A stretch of 64,000 nucleotides of DNA from Dasypus novemcinctus (lineage: Eukaryota > Chordata > Mammalia > Cingulata > Dasypodidae): positions 122,745,225-122,809,224 of the forward strand of contig NC_080683.1 in the NCBI RefSeq assembly GCF_030445035.2, written 5' to 3'. A model generated the notes under the pieces. That model did no database searches and was not told the origin of the DNA. It saw nothing but the letters and a program-made list of their open reading frames with translations. Both the position numbers and the translations under genes were made by a program. Shown here piece after piece: positions 1-10,124 of the stretch (within the stretch, counting starts at the first letter, position 1; each line of letters opens with the position of its first letter).

Positions 1-1249
1 TGGGGGAGGAGGGTCCCAAGGAGGGCCATACTTGGGCCCACAGCCGCTATCCCCAAGCGCCCCGTGCCGCGCACCAGCGCCCCACCCCGTACCTGTTCCC
101 TCGTTTGACACCTTCGGTGGGAAAGGTGAGCCACCTGCAGCTCCCACAGCCTACGGATGCTCCAGGCTGCACCCCGGGGGCCTGGCCCCCAAGCCCGGCT
201 CTGCCTCGGGCCGCGCTGCCTCAGAGGGGCCAGAAGGTCATGTCCAGGCTCCCACCAGGCCTCCAGGGGCTCCAAGCCCCACGGGGGGGCTCAGGGGGCG
301 CGAGCTGCCCGCTGACGGCCGAGCCTTGCTCAGGGCCGGCCCTGGCTCTGGGACCTTTCTTTAAGTACAGCTCAGCTGGACCCCTTGGAGGGCCCCCCCC
401 GATCGCCCCCTGAGGGCAGCGTCGTCACCTGGGCCAGCAGCGGGTGTGGCTCTGTGTGGCTGAGGTGCTCGCGGATTTGTCCTGGGGCACCCGGAAGCAA
501 AGGACAAGCGCCGCTGTGGCCACGTGGCAGGGCCGTGCGGCAGTGCAGCGTGGACAGCAGGACACGGCTCTAAGAGGACACATCCCCCGACCACGCGCGG
601 GGGTCCCAGCTCCCGGTGGGTCAAGCAGCTGCCCACGGGCCCCTGCGACTTGGGGAAGGTTTCCGGGGACAGAATCCCACCTGGGTCTAAAAGCGCCGAC
701 TCCGACCCCGCACCCTTGGCCCCGGTGCACCCTAGAAAACCGTGTTCCTTCTGCAGGGACCTCAGGGGTCCCAAGACCCTGGCATGGAACGTGAATGTGA
801 GGACCTGGAGGAAAACATTCAGGGAAGGGGGGCTATTCATTTCTAAATTGAGATCTTACCTTTCAGGATGGATTTTCAGCACAAGCCTCCGGCCCACATA
901 GGCGTCCGGCCAGCGGGCGGGTTTGGCAAGGACCTTCCCGTGGACGACAGAGGGGCCACCCCTGCACTCCAGGTGGGCAGTGTCTGGAGGTGAACCCTCA
1001 GGGGACGGCAGTGGGACCCTGGGGGCGGGAGGGGGGTCAGCTGAGGCTCCTGCCTGCGCTCACGGAAAGCCCCTGGACACTGAGCCGCTCACGGAGTCGG
1101 GGACATTCACCCAAGCTGGAACCTCGGGGGCCGGGGAGCAAGATGTGAGCAGGAGGGGTGCCGGGGTTCTCCTTCTGGGGAGACCCGGGCGGCCTCTGCC
1201 ACAGCTCCTCTGAGGGAGCCCCTGGAGAGTCTGGGGGACCAGCGCTGCG
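1..1249. other. GC-rich DNA without a recognised gene
   Basis: High GC on both strands with several overlapping open frames. None contains a domain, repeat or splice-bounded block I recognise, and open frames are expected here because stop codons are AT-rich. No repeat family was identified. Confidence 0.5.
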
Positions 1250-2400
1250 GCAGCTGCAGCCAGCGTGGGCCCCCGAGGGGCTCCCAAGAGCACCGGCAGG
1301 AACCCGCCTGCGTGGCGCAGGCGCCATCGCACCTCAGCGCGCCTGCCCGTCGGAGTTCCACTGGGTGGGGGCTGTCCCGGTGCCCAGGTCAGGACCAGGG
1401 TGCCCGGGCCATGGCCGGCCCAGGCCCCCTCGCCAGGCTCTCCCGGGCGCCGTCCCCGGAGCTCAGGAACGCAGGGGTGAGGGCCCAGAGGCGGTGGACG
1501 AGGGCCCCGGGCCGGGCCGGCGGGTGCCAGCGCTGGCAGGGGTCCCCGAGCGCCGCCCCCAGGCCGCGGCCCCCGCCGGGCGCAGCGCCTTCCCTCCGCA
1601 CATCTGTCCCGCGGCCTCCCGGTGGGAGGGTGGGCGCTGGGCGGCCCCCGGCCGGAAACTGCCCGCGCGGGGATCGCGACTGCGGTGGATGCGGCGCCCG
1701 CACACGCCGCCCCTGCACACCGTAACCACGGCCCGGGCTGGCGTCAGCTCAAGCTGGCAGAGCGTCTCACGGCGAAGAAACGTGGAGGATCGGCTCGTGC
1801 GGGGCTGCAGCCAAGAGGAGGGCGCCAACTTCCCCGGGGAGGGGTCCCGCTGGCCGGGCAGCTCTGGGCAGCCTGCGCCGAGGGACGGAGCCCGGGCCCC
1901 CGCCCTGCTCCGCTGCCCCCGCTCTTCACTCTGCCCGCGCTGCGCCTCGCTCCTTCTCGGCGCTTCTCCAGGTGGGGGAGAGAACAGGCACCTGCCGCCC
2001 CCGGCCCCTGGTGCTGCCGTGGAAGGGGGTCCTCAGCAGGCCGGGGGGGCGGTCATCGGAGCCCGCGCTGGCCACGAGCCGCGATGACTCACAGCCACCT
2101 GGGCGCGGCGCGGTGCTGCCGTCTATTTGTGGGATGTTGTGCTGTTTGGGGATAAGCGAAGGCTCCACTCACAGGGGCTCGTTTTAGGTTCCCAGCTGCT
2201 AAAACCAACGCGCGACGGGGCGGCTTTCACGACAGGAGCTGTCGGCTCCCGGTTTTGAGGCTGAGGACATCCAAAATCAGCGTGTCGGCAAGGCGCCGCT
2301 CCCCCCCAAACCCTGCGGCGTCGGGGGCTGCCGGCCTCCCTCGGCGCTCGGCTTCCTCCCGTGTGAGTGCCAGGCAGCCCCCTCCATGTCCTCTGGGCTC
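1250..2400. promoter_or_regulatory. CpG-rich block, possible CpG island
   Basis: CG dinucleotides are dense (for example around 1280-1700 and 2040-2120), far above the usual mammalian background. Near its right end TGACTCA (AP-1-like, about 2084-2090) is followed about 60 bases later by GGATAAG (GATA-like). No exon with a known protein was found; the 309-codon frame at 1158-2087 is compositional. It could be an unassigned promoter, an enhancer, or simply GC-rich subtelomere-like sequence. Confidence 0.35.
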
Positions 2401-2488
2401 TGCTGACTCCGGCCTGGTGCCCCCGTGGCTGCTCTCCCTGTGGCCTTCACTGTGGGGCCTCAAGGACCACGACTGAGACCCCTCCAGC

Positions 2489-2609
2489 GGGCGGATGAGG
2501 CTCGTGCGGTTGAGCGCCTGCCTCCCACGTGGGGGGTCTTGAGTTTCGGTCCCCAGTGCCTCCTAAACACAAAAACAAACAACAAGCAGACAAAAAAACC
2601 AACTCAAGG
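2489..2609 (+). mobile_element. Short tRNA-headed SINE with A-rich tail
   Basis: The body resembles the other short SINEs here: a gagcGGATGagGCTCgtgcGG-like head, then GTTGAGCGCCTGCCTCCCA, then TTTCGGTCCCCAGTGCC and an AC-rich tail. A longer SINE is inserted in its tail (2610-3026). Confidence 0.65.
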
Positions 2610-3026
2610 GAGGTGGACTTGGCCTAGTGGTTAGGGCATCCATCTGCCACATGGGAGGTCCGCAGTTCAAATCCCGGGCCTCCTTGACCAGCGTGGAGCT
2701 GGCCCATGCGCAGTGCTGATGCACACAAGAAGTGCCCTGCCACGCAGGGGTGTCCCCCATGTAGGGGAGCCTCACACACAAGAGTGCGCCCTGTAAGGAG
2801 AGCCGCTCAGCATGAAAGAAAGTGCAGCCTGCCCAGGAACGGAGCCGCACACACGGAGAGCTGACGCAACAAGATGATGCAACAAAAAGGGACACAGATT
2901 CCTGTGCCTCTGACAACAGAAACAGACAAAAAGAAGAACACACAGCAAATGGACACAGAGGACAGACAATTGGGGAGGAGGGGGAGGGAAGAGAAATAAA
3001 TAAAAATAAATCTTAAAAAAAAAAAA
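2610..3026 (+). mobile_element. DAS-SINE, about 415 bases
   Basis: This copy has a tRNA-like head with pol III A-box-like (TGGCCTAGTGGTTAGGGC) and B-box-like (AGTTCAAATCC) elements, a long unique body and an A-rich tail. It is flanked by a direct repeat CAACTCAAGG (2600-2609 and 3027-3036), the expected target-site duplication. It is one of eight copies in the window. Confidence 0.92.
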
Positions 3027-3034
3027 CAACTCAA

Positions 3035-3125
3035 GGGAGCCGATGTGACTCAGTGGTGGGTGAGCTCTGGCTTCCCATACACAAGGTCCTGGGTTCCAGT
3101 CCTGGCCTGGTACCTAAAAAGAAAT
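3035..3125 (+). mobile_element. Short tRNA-headed SINE
   Basis: This copy reads GGAGCCGATGTGACTCAGTG, then a CTTCCCATACACAAGGTCCT core, TTCCAGTCC and a short A-rich tail. It abuts the 3' target duplication of the preceding DAS-SINE, so three SINEs lie head to tail. Confidence 0.65.
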
Positions 3126-4890
3126 TTAAAAGCCCCTCCCAAGTCAGCTGGGCCACACCTCAGTGGGGTCGCCTCAAGAGGCCCACTGGAGTGCGGTGAG
3201 GCCAAGGACGTGTTTCTCTGGGGTACGTAACTCAGCTGCCAGAGAGCATTTCACTGGAGTCGGGGACCCAGCCTTTGGCCCTAGACGGGTGGCAAGCCTG
3301 CGGCGCACCCGCCCTGGGCCGGCTTCAGGGGTGCACTGAGGAGGAAGACAGGCAGCTTCTGCTTCCCGGTGCTCAGCGGGGGAGGAAGGGGCCTCCAGCT
3401 CGGCCGAGGGCCAGGGCGGGATGTGTAGGAGTTCACCAGGGAAAGGGGGAGCAGGCAACCAGGTGGAGGGAGCACAAAGGGCCAGGCAGAGAGGGGTCAG
3501 CGCCTGGCAGTGGAGAGAATGGGGTTCCCTGGGGCCGAGGGTGGCGGGCCTGAGGAGGGCAAGAGAGGTGGGGGGCAGTGGGCGCAGCTGGAAGGAAAGG
3601 CCGCTGTCCCTGGAGTGGCGGAGGCTGCTGGGGAGCCACGGAGGGCTCCACGCAGCAGGCAGGGTGAGCTGACCATTAGAGGACCCCAAGGCCGCAGTCT
3701 GGGGCACAGAAGAACATTCTCGGGGTCCAGAGGCCGGATGCCCGTGGTCGGAGCAAGCAGGTGGCTGAGGGGGAACCCCAGGGCGTGGCCGCCCCCCTCG
3801 GTGTCCCGCCCTCCTGGGCACCCCCCAGCGATGCCACAGCCGTGTGCATCCGACCCGCCCCGTTTCCTTCTGAAGCTCCAGGGGTATGCGCAGGCCGGGC
3901 CGTGTTACGAGGCACGGTCACTGTCCAGGGGGCGCCAGGCGAGCGCACACCTGGCCCAGGCCCACCCGGGGTCAGCGTCCCCCGCAGGAGGCCGCCCCCA
4001 GGGCCCCAGGGTGGGCTGCAGTGCGCCGCGGCCGCACCGGCGAAGCCTGGGGCGTCGGCTGGGAATGGGCCATGGAGGGGGGCTGTGGCTGGGGGCCTGG
4101 GGGGACCGGAGCTTCGGTGTCCCAGAGCCCCCGGGCCAGCGAGCGGGCAGCTGTGGGGCACCCCGCGCCACCCCTCGTGGGGCGCCGGCCCAGATGGCAC
4201 AGGCTCCCGCCCGCGGCCGCAGGGCAGTCTTGACGCTGGGTGGCGGCATCCTTAGGAGGGCTCCGTTCCAGGCCTTGTGGTTTGGCAAAAAGAGCATGTT
4301 TTTCACACACAAAACAACTGCATTAAAATAGCATTAAGGCCCTGGCTTGAGCCGGCAAAACCTAGGAAATTCGGAATTGTGGTGAAAAGTCTGTCCTCGC
4401 TTCACCCCACCACGCCTGGCGCTGCTGCTCCTGTGGCGATGCTGGGTGGGAAGAGGGAGGTCCCCGGGCAGGGGGTCACACCAGGGGACGAGAGGACGGA
4501 GGCCACGGGGCCAGCAGGCGGGCAGGGGCCCGCGGGCAGAGCCGGCCAGCACTGCCCCTGCGCCTCCCGCCGGGCTCTGCCTCCCGCGCGTGTCGCCCCT
4601 CCACGGCCCTGGACATGGGGGACCCACGAGCCGGTGCGTGCTCCCCACTTAACTCCCACGTGTTAAAGGACCGAGGAGAAAGGCCCCCTCGTCGGTGCGA
4701 TAAGACGGGGGGTGCTGCGCCGGGGACCCCGTCTTAAGGCAGCGGGGGCCCTGAAACCCTTCTGATTTGGGCTGCGCTGACCTGCCCCACCTGAGAGAAG
4801 GTGCAGCCGGTCGCCCTCGCTGTTTGTCGTGAGATCGATCCTTGGCTCCTTAGATGTGTTTGGGGAAGAAATTTCTGTCATTCCAGAAGG
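3126..4890. other. GC-rich spacer, no gene seen
   Basis: The first 130 bases look like the worn end of an older interspersed repeat. The rest is GC-rich unique-looking DNA with overlapping open frames on both strands but no protein I recognise and no splice-bounded conserved block. Confidence 0.45.
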
Positions 4891-4904
4891 TGCCAGGGCA
4901 TTTT

Positions 4905-5300
4905 CTTCTTTAAAAATTTATTTCTCGTCGCCCCCCTCCATCGTCTGCTCTCTATGTCCATTCGCTGTGCGTTATTCTGTGACTGCTTCTATCCTTATCA
5001 GTGGCACGGGAATCTGTGTTTCTTCTTGTTGCATCATCTTGCTGTGTCAGCTCTCCGTGTGTGTGGTGCCATTCCTGGGCAGGCTGCACTTTCTTTGACG
5101 CTGGGCGGCTCTCCTTACAGGGTGCACTCCTTGCACGTGGGACTCCCCTACGCGGGGGACACCCCTGCGTGGCACTCCTTGCGCGCATCAGCACTGCGCA
5201 TGGGCCAGCTCACCACATGGGTCAAGGAGGCCGGGGCTTGAACCGCGGACCTCCCATGTGGTAGACGGACGCCCTAACCACTGGGCCAAGTCCGCTTCCC
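4905..5300 (-). mobile_element. DAS-SINE with perfect target-site duplication
   Basis: This is a near full-length copy on the minus strand, A-rich tail at the left and tRNA-like head at the right. It is flanked by identical TGCCAGGGCATTTT at 4891-4904 and 5301-5314. The perfect 14-base duplication argues for a fairly recent insertion. Confidence 0.95.
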
Positions 5301-5528
5301 TGCCAGGGCATTTTCATGGCATCTCCCCCAAGGTTCTGAAAGGAGCTCGATGTCATCCACGAGCTCAGCCACAGGCCAGGTTGGTTTTGAGGAGGGCGAT
5401 GGGCACCCGTCGGGCCATTTCAGCCGACTCAGCTCAGTCCCAGGGATGCTGGGGGTCTGCGGTGTCGGGCATGGTAAGGAGGCACCTGCACGTACGAGGG
5501 CACAATGGGCGTTTAAAGGCTAAGTCCA

Positions 5529-5950
5529 GGGAAGCAGACTTGGCCCAGTGGTTAGGGCGTCCGTCTACCACATGGGAGGTCCACGGTTCAAGCCCCGGGC
5601 CTCCTTGACCCGTGTGGAGCTGGCCCATGCGCAGTGCTGATGTGCACAAGGAGTGCCGTGCCACGCAGGGGTGTCCCCCGTGTAGGGGAGCCCCACGTAC
5701 AAGGAGTGCGCCCCATAAGGAGAGCCACCCAGCATGAAAGAAAGTGCAGCCTGCCCAGGAATGGCACTGCCCACATAGAGAGCTGACACAGCAAGAGGAC
5801 ACGGCAAAAAGAAACACTGATTCCCATGCCGCTGACAACAGAAGCGGACAAAGAAGATGCAGCAAAATAGACACAGAGAACAATCAGGGTGGGAGGGGAA
5901 GGGGAGAGAAATAAATAAATAAATCTTTAAAAAATAAAAAATAAAAAAAT
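5529..5950 (+). mobile_element. DAS-SINE, opposite orientation to its neighbour
   Basis: Near full-length, with A-box-like TGGCCCAGTGG, B-box-like GGTTCAAGCCC and a tail of AAATA units. It is flanked by AAAGGCTAAGTCCA (5515-5528) and AAAGGCCAAGTCCA (5951-5964), one mismatch. Its head faces the head of the copy at 4905-5300 across about 230 bases. Confidence 0.95.
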
Positions 5951-5964
5951 AAAGGCCAAGTCCA

Positions 5965-6659
5965 AGCGGCCCCTCCCAGGGGCCCCGGGGCATCTCCAGG
6001 CATCTCACCCTCCCAGGCTCTCCCAGATGCAAAGACCCCTCCCCACGCCCTCGACGGGAAGACGTGGAACAACCCCCGCTGCCCACACACTGTCCATGGC
6101 CACGCCGCGCCACTGGACCATGGGTCCCAGCAAGAAGCCTGCGCCGCAGCTCAGTGCACAGGGCCCAGGCCAGGTGCTTGCCGCGTCGTGCCCTCCACCA
6201 CCCAGCAGGGCAGGGCAGCCTGGCTCTGCACGGCGTGTGGCTCCGTCCCAGGCACGGGCGCCCTCCCCATTTTGGGTGGGCAGCGAGACACAGGACTGCC
6301 CCACCCCATGGCAGGTGGGGGCGGTTGTGGGGAGGTGGGCGCCTGGTGACAGCAGAGATGCCAGAGGGGCACGGGCGTCAGCGGGGCCCGTCGCTCAGCG
6401 GGAGGGCCACACCCCGGGCTCCGGAGCCTCTTCTGACCTGAGCGGTCTAGGGGTGCAGCTTGGCGACCCCACTCCAAGCCTGAATGCAGAGCCCCAGGGC
6501 CAGGCAAGGGCCCCGGCGCCGTGTGGACAGGCCACCACGTGCCTGCCGCCAGGCACTAGAGCCCCTCAGCAGGGACGCTCTCGAAATAAAGGGTCCTGGC
6601 CAGAGGACAAGGGGAGCCTTGGGTACATTGTCCCCATAATCCCATGACCCCAGCCTCCC
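5965..6659. other. GC-rich spacer, no gene seen
   Basis: Mixed GC-rich sequence between a SINE and the TG/CA array. Open frames on both strands show no family resemblance. Confidence 0.45.
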
Positions 6660-7052
6660 CCAGGCACACACGCATACCTGCATAGAAACATGCATGCCCA
6701 CATGCGCACACGCATAAACATGTGTGCTTGCACATGTACTCGTGCACACAAACATGCATGCCCACACATGAATGAACATGTACGCTCATGCATGCATGGG
6801 CACACACTTGTGTGCACAAACATGCATGCCCACACATGCACACACGCATGAACATGCTTGCTCACACGTGCATGGGCACACACTCATGCACATAAGCATG
6901 TGCGCACATGCATGAACACCCATGCTCACACAAGTACAGACACACACTTGTGCACACAAACATGCGTGCCCACACGTGCACACACACAGGCATACATGCT
7001 CACACATGTACAGGCACACACTTGTGCACACAAACATGCACATGCACGTGCA
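6660..7052. repeat. Degenerate CA/TG array with GCATG and CACACA motifs
   Basis: About 390 bases of alternating purine-pyrimidine sequence made of ACACATGCATGCCCACACAT-like units of variable length. Cys/His-rich or Thr/His-rich open frames through it are repeat translations. Such tracts can adopt Z-DNA and change length readily. Confidence 0.9.
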
Positions 7053-7899
7053 CAGAACCAGCAGACCCTGCAGGCTCGGCCCGGCCTGGCCATGATCCTG
7101 GACGCGGTCACCACGTGTGTCCCCCAGGGCAGAGAAGCAGTCCCCCACCTCCTAGGGGAGGCTCCTCCGTGTCCCCTCCCTGCCCCCCCTGGGCTGGGCA
7201 CCAGAGTCCGGGCGGCGGGAAGGGACCGTGCACACGGGCCTCCAGGAGCCTCCAGCCTTCTCCCGTCCTGCTCCGTGCAGCTCCCATGCCCGCAGGCGGG
7301 GCAGGACACGCCTCCTGCTCTATCGGGGCGCTGAGCGATGGCTCCCACCGCACCAGGCTGAGCTCTGCAAACGTGAGGTTCAGAACCAGCTCGAGGGTGG
7401 GGGAAAGGCTGGTCGCCGGGGAGCCCTGGCCCCTCGGGGTGAGACGCCACAGGCACCTGCTCTGGGAATCACGGAGCCACACGCGCGCAGACCCCGTGGC
7501 AAAGGCAGGGACGTGGCCGCTCTCTGGGCCACGGCTGGCTTCCTGTGTGGTCACATCACCCCTCCACACCACGGATTTGCTTTCAGAAGAGCCCGAGAGA
7601 GCCCGTGGGCGCCTCACCAGACCCCCCGTGCTGGGCGGCCGGCGGCAGGAAGGCAGGTCCCCCCACCGGCCCCTCTTCTCTGGCTCTCCTGCTGCTCGCC
7701 GCCCTGGGCTGGCCGGGATGGGGCCGGCAGGGGTGACCCCCGGGCTGAGCCCCTGGGGACCCTGCGCCTCAGTCCCAGGTCTGCTCCATGACGTCTGGCT
7801 GTCACGCCCACGGAGTGGCGAGGCCGCTCTGAACAGAACCACGCTTACGGGGCTGGAAAGCCGGGGCAGCAGGAAGCACGACGGGCGCCCCCTGAAGAC
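7053..7899. other. GC-rich spacer, no gene seen
   Basis: A 454-codon plus-strand frame and a 390-codon minus-strand frame overlap here and beyond. Neither has recognisable domains, and both are open together, as expected from base composition. Confidence 0.45.
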
Positions 7900-9370
7900 G
7901 GCGGCTGGTCCCCTCGAGAGGAGGCCCGGGTGTGAGACGCCACCGGCAACCCGCCCAGCGCGGGGGACGCCCCTGAGGGAAGGTACGAGAATGGGAGAAC
8001 AGTCCCCACTATTTCTCCGAGACCAAGGGTCCAGCCCCGCCGCGCTGTGCGGTTCAGCACGGGTCGGGGGCCGCCGTGCGGGAGCGCTCCCCGCGCTGCG
8101 CTTTTGTTGCTCCGACTCCAGAACGCACAGCTTGCCTTTGCAGCCGGGGCGTGCCGGGCCACAGCGGCCACGAGCGGGAACCAGCTGGGCCCCGGGCCGG
8201 GCCCTCCTCCAGGAGCAGGCAAAGCCCCCCGAAAATCCCTGCAGCGCCCTGGCCACGGAGCCCCACAAATGACGCGTCAATTAGCAGAGACCAGTTCTGG
8301 GAGCCCGAGCGGTTTCAGGAGAGGCAGGCGGGGGGGTAAGGGAGGGGGATGGGCAGAGGGTGGGGGTCGGGGGCGAGCTCCCGGAGGACAAGGGAAGCCA
8401 GCCTGGCGGAGGGGGCGGCGGCGGCGGGCTGCTGACTGCAGTGGGTGGGACGACCGGAAGTTCTTTTATGGATCCCAAAAAGAAAAAGCTATTTTTGTAC
8501 TCGAACTGACCCATTCCTGTGGGGCTGCGACCCTTCTGGTTGAGTCCCCGCCTCTAGCGAGAAGATTTACATAAGGGAGACGCGGAGAAGGGCAGCTCCC
8601 CGTCCTGACCTGTGCGAGGGAGAGGGCCCCGGTTCTCCTGCAGCTGCAGGGGGACAGCGCCCGAGAGGCTCAGGGACCCAGGCCAGGGGCCCGGCCGCCC
8701 CCAGCGGCGGGAGACGCCCCCCCCCCCCCCCCCCCCCCCGCCACCTTGCCCCGCCACGCGCCAGGACGCCGGGGCCTTGGCCGGCCGTGGTGAGAAAGCG
8801 CGTCTGCGGAGGCCTCGACTCGGGGCCTCGGATCTGCGAGCTTCTCCCCTAGTAAGGGCCCCTTTTAACCGCCGGCCTGTTCTGGTACCGAGCGTCGGCA
8901 GCCCCGTGGCACGAGGACGGCCAGGGGCCCGGGCTGTTTGGTCTGTGCGACCGGACGGGGAGCTGGGAATTCGGGGAGCAGGTGTGTCTAATAATTAGCC
9001 TGCACATGGGGGGTGACCCGGACCCCGCAGGCAATCCCAGGAGCCGGCCGCAGGGAAACACTTCCACGTGAGCGGCCGACCCCGCAGCCGCGGTCCGCTC
9101 CCTGAGCGGGGTGTGCGGGTGGCGCTGGCTCACAGCACGGCGCTCCTGCACCCAGGGGCTCTGGCGGGTTTCTGTGGCGCCTGCTGCCGACGGCGCCTGG
9201 AGGGGAGACAGGAAATCCCTGCCCCTGCCCGGAGCCGGCCGCCACCCTGGGGGCTCCAGGGCCCTCGGGAAGAGCCCACCGGCCGGTGGTCCCCGGGCCG
9301 GGGCGAATCCCGCTGTGGTCTCACGGCCCCGCCCCGCCTGCACACCGGCTCGCTCATTGCTGACAACACG
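7900..9370. promoter_or_regulatory. CpG-rich block with poly-C tract, possible CpG island
   Basis: CG dinucleotides are dense across 7900-8160 and 8740-9370. In the middle (8440-8500) is an AT-richer pocket with an ETS-like ACCGGAAGT and a MEF2-like CTATTTTTG. This is the best promoter-like region in the left half, but no first exon, known protein or transcript evidence is visible. Confidence 0.4.
8715..8739. repeat. Poly-C run of about 23 bases
   Basis: An uninterrupted C run inside the CpG-rich block. Its length is likely to vary between individuals and is prone to sequencing error. Confidence 0.9.
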
Positions 9371-9454
9371 CTGAAAGTGAATTCGCTTTCCTGCCCCCTC
9401 TGCTTCCTTTCAGAGTTTATGAATTTTGCAGTTTTGTTTAAAACAAAGATGCTC

Positions 9455-9549
9455 GGGGAGCGGATGTAGCTCAAGTGGTTGAGCACCTACTTTCCACGTA
9501 CAAGGTCCCAGGTTTGATCCCCAGTACCCCCTAAAAAAGGAAAAAGAAC
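9455..9549 (+). mobile_element. Short tRNA-headed SINE
   Basis: A typical short form: GGGGAGCGGATGTAGCTCAA, GTTGAGCACCT, ACAAGGTCCCAGG, TTTGATCCCCAGTACC, then an A-rich tail. The A-box-like and B-box-like positions are recognisable. Confidence 0.85.
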
Positions 9550-10124
9550 AGAAGCTGCTCAGGATTTTGAGACAGGCCATCCTGTCGGCACGCAGACGGC
9601 AAAGCCTGAAGAGGCAGGACGGTGACACGTGGTCCTCGTGGGACAGCAGGATGCCTTCGCCCCTTCGGGTCTGAAAGGGGATTAGAGAATGCAGGCAGCA
9701 GACACCAAGGCCGGGAGCCTGTGGTAATTGTCCTCACAGGTCACAGGGTCCAGCAGCATCCGGGCCCTCCCCCGTGTCAATGTGTGCTGTTTAAAGGCTG
9801 CCCCCAGAAGGGCTGCAGGCCGCCCGTGCCCCACCTGCCCGGTCAAGCCAGTGTGGACGAGCCAGGCCAGGCAACTTGAGAGCTGAGCTCCGGTGGCGCT
9901 GGAGCTGGCGCTGGCCTCTGGCCATCTGCAGGTGCACTGCATAATGGCCATTATTTAAAGGGCCTTAAATAGAGCAGGCACCAAGCTCAAAATGTTAGGG
10001 TAGAAGTATAGTGTTTTCTATTTTAAATCTTTCAGCTTATAGCCAAGGAGATAGACCCAGAGGGAATGAGTGGTGTTGTGAGGTAGTTGCTGAACCAGGA
10101 CAGCTAGTTGCAATCTCCTGCCCC
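9550..10124. other. Spacer, no gene seen
   Basis: Moderate-GC unique-looking sequence with no recognised exon or repeat. Confidence 0.45.

Noticed and set aside
1158-2087. 309-codon open frame
   Set aside because: CG-rich DNA has few stop codons; other frames and the opposite strand are open too, and no domain is visible.
5529-5620. Functional tRNA gene in the SINE head
   Set aside because: The A- and B-box-like parts belong to a SINE with a 400-base body and A-rich tail; the arms do not form an intact cloverleaf and many copies exist.
7108-8280. 390-codon minus frame opposite a 454-codon plus frame
   Set aside because: Both strands are open over the same bases, composition is biased, and neither shows a known fold or splice-bounded conserved block.
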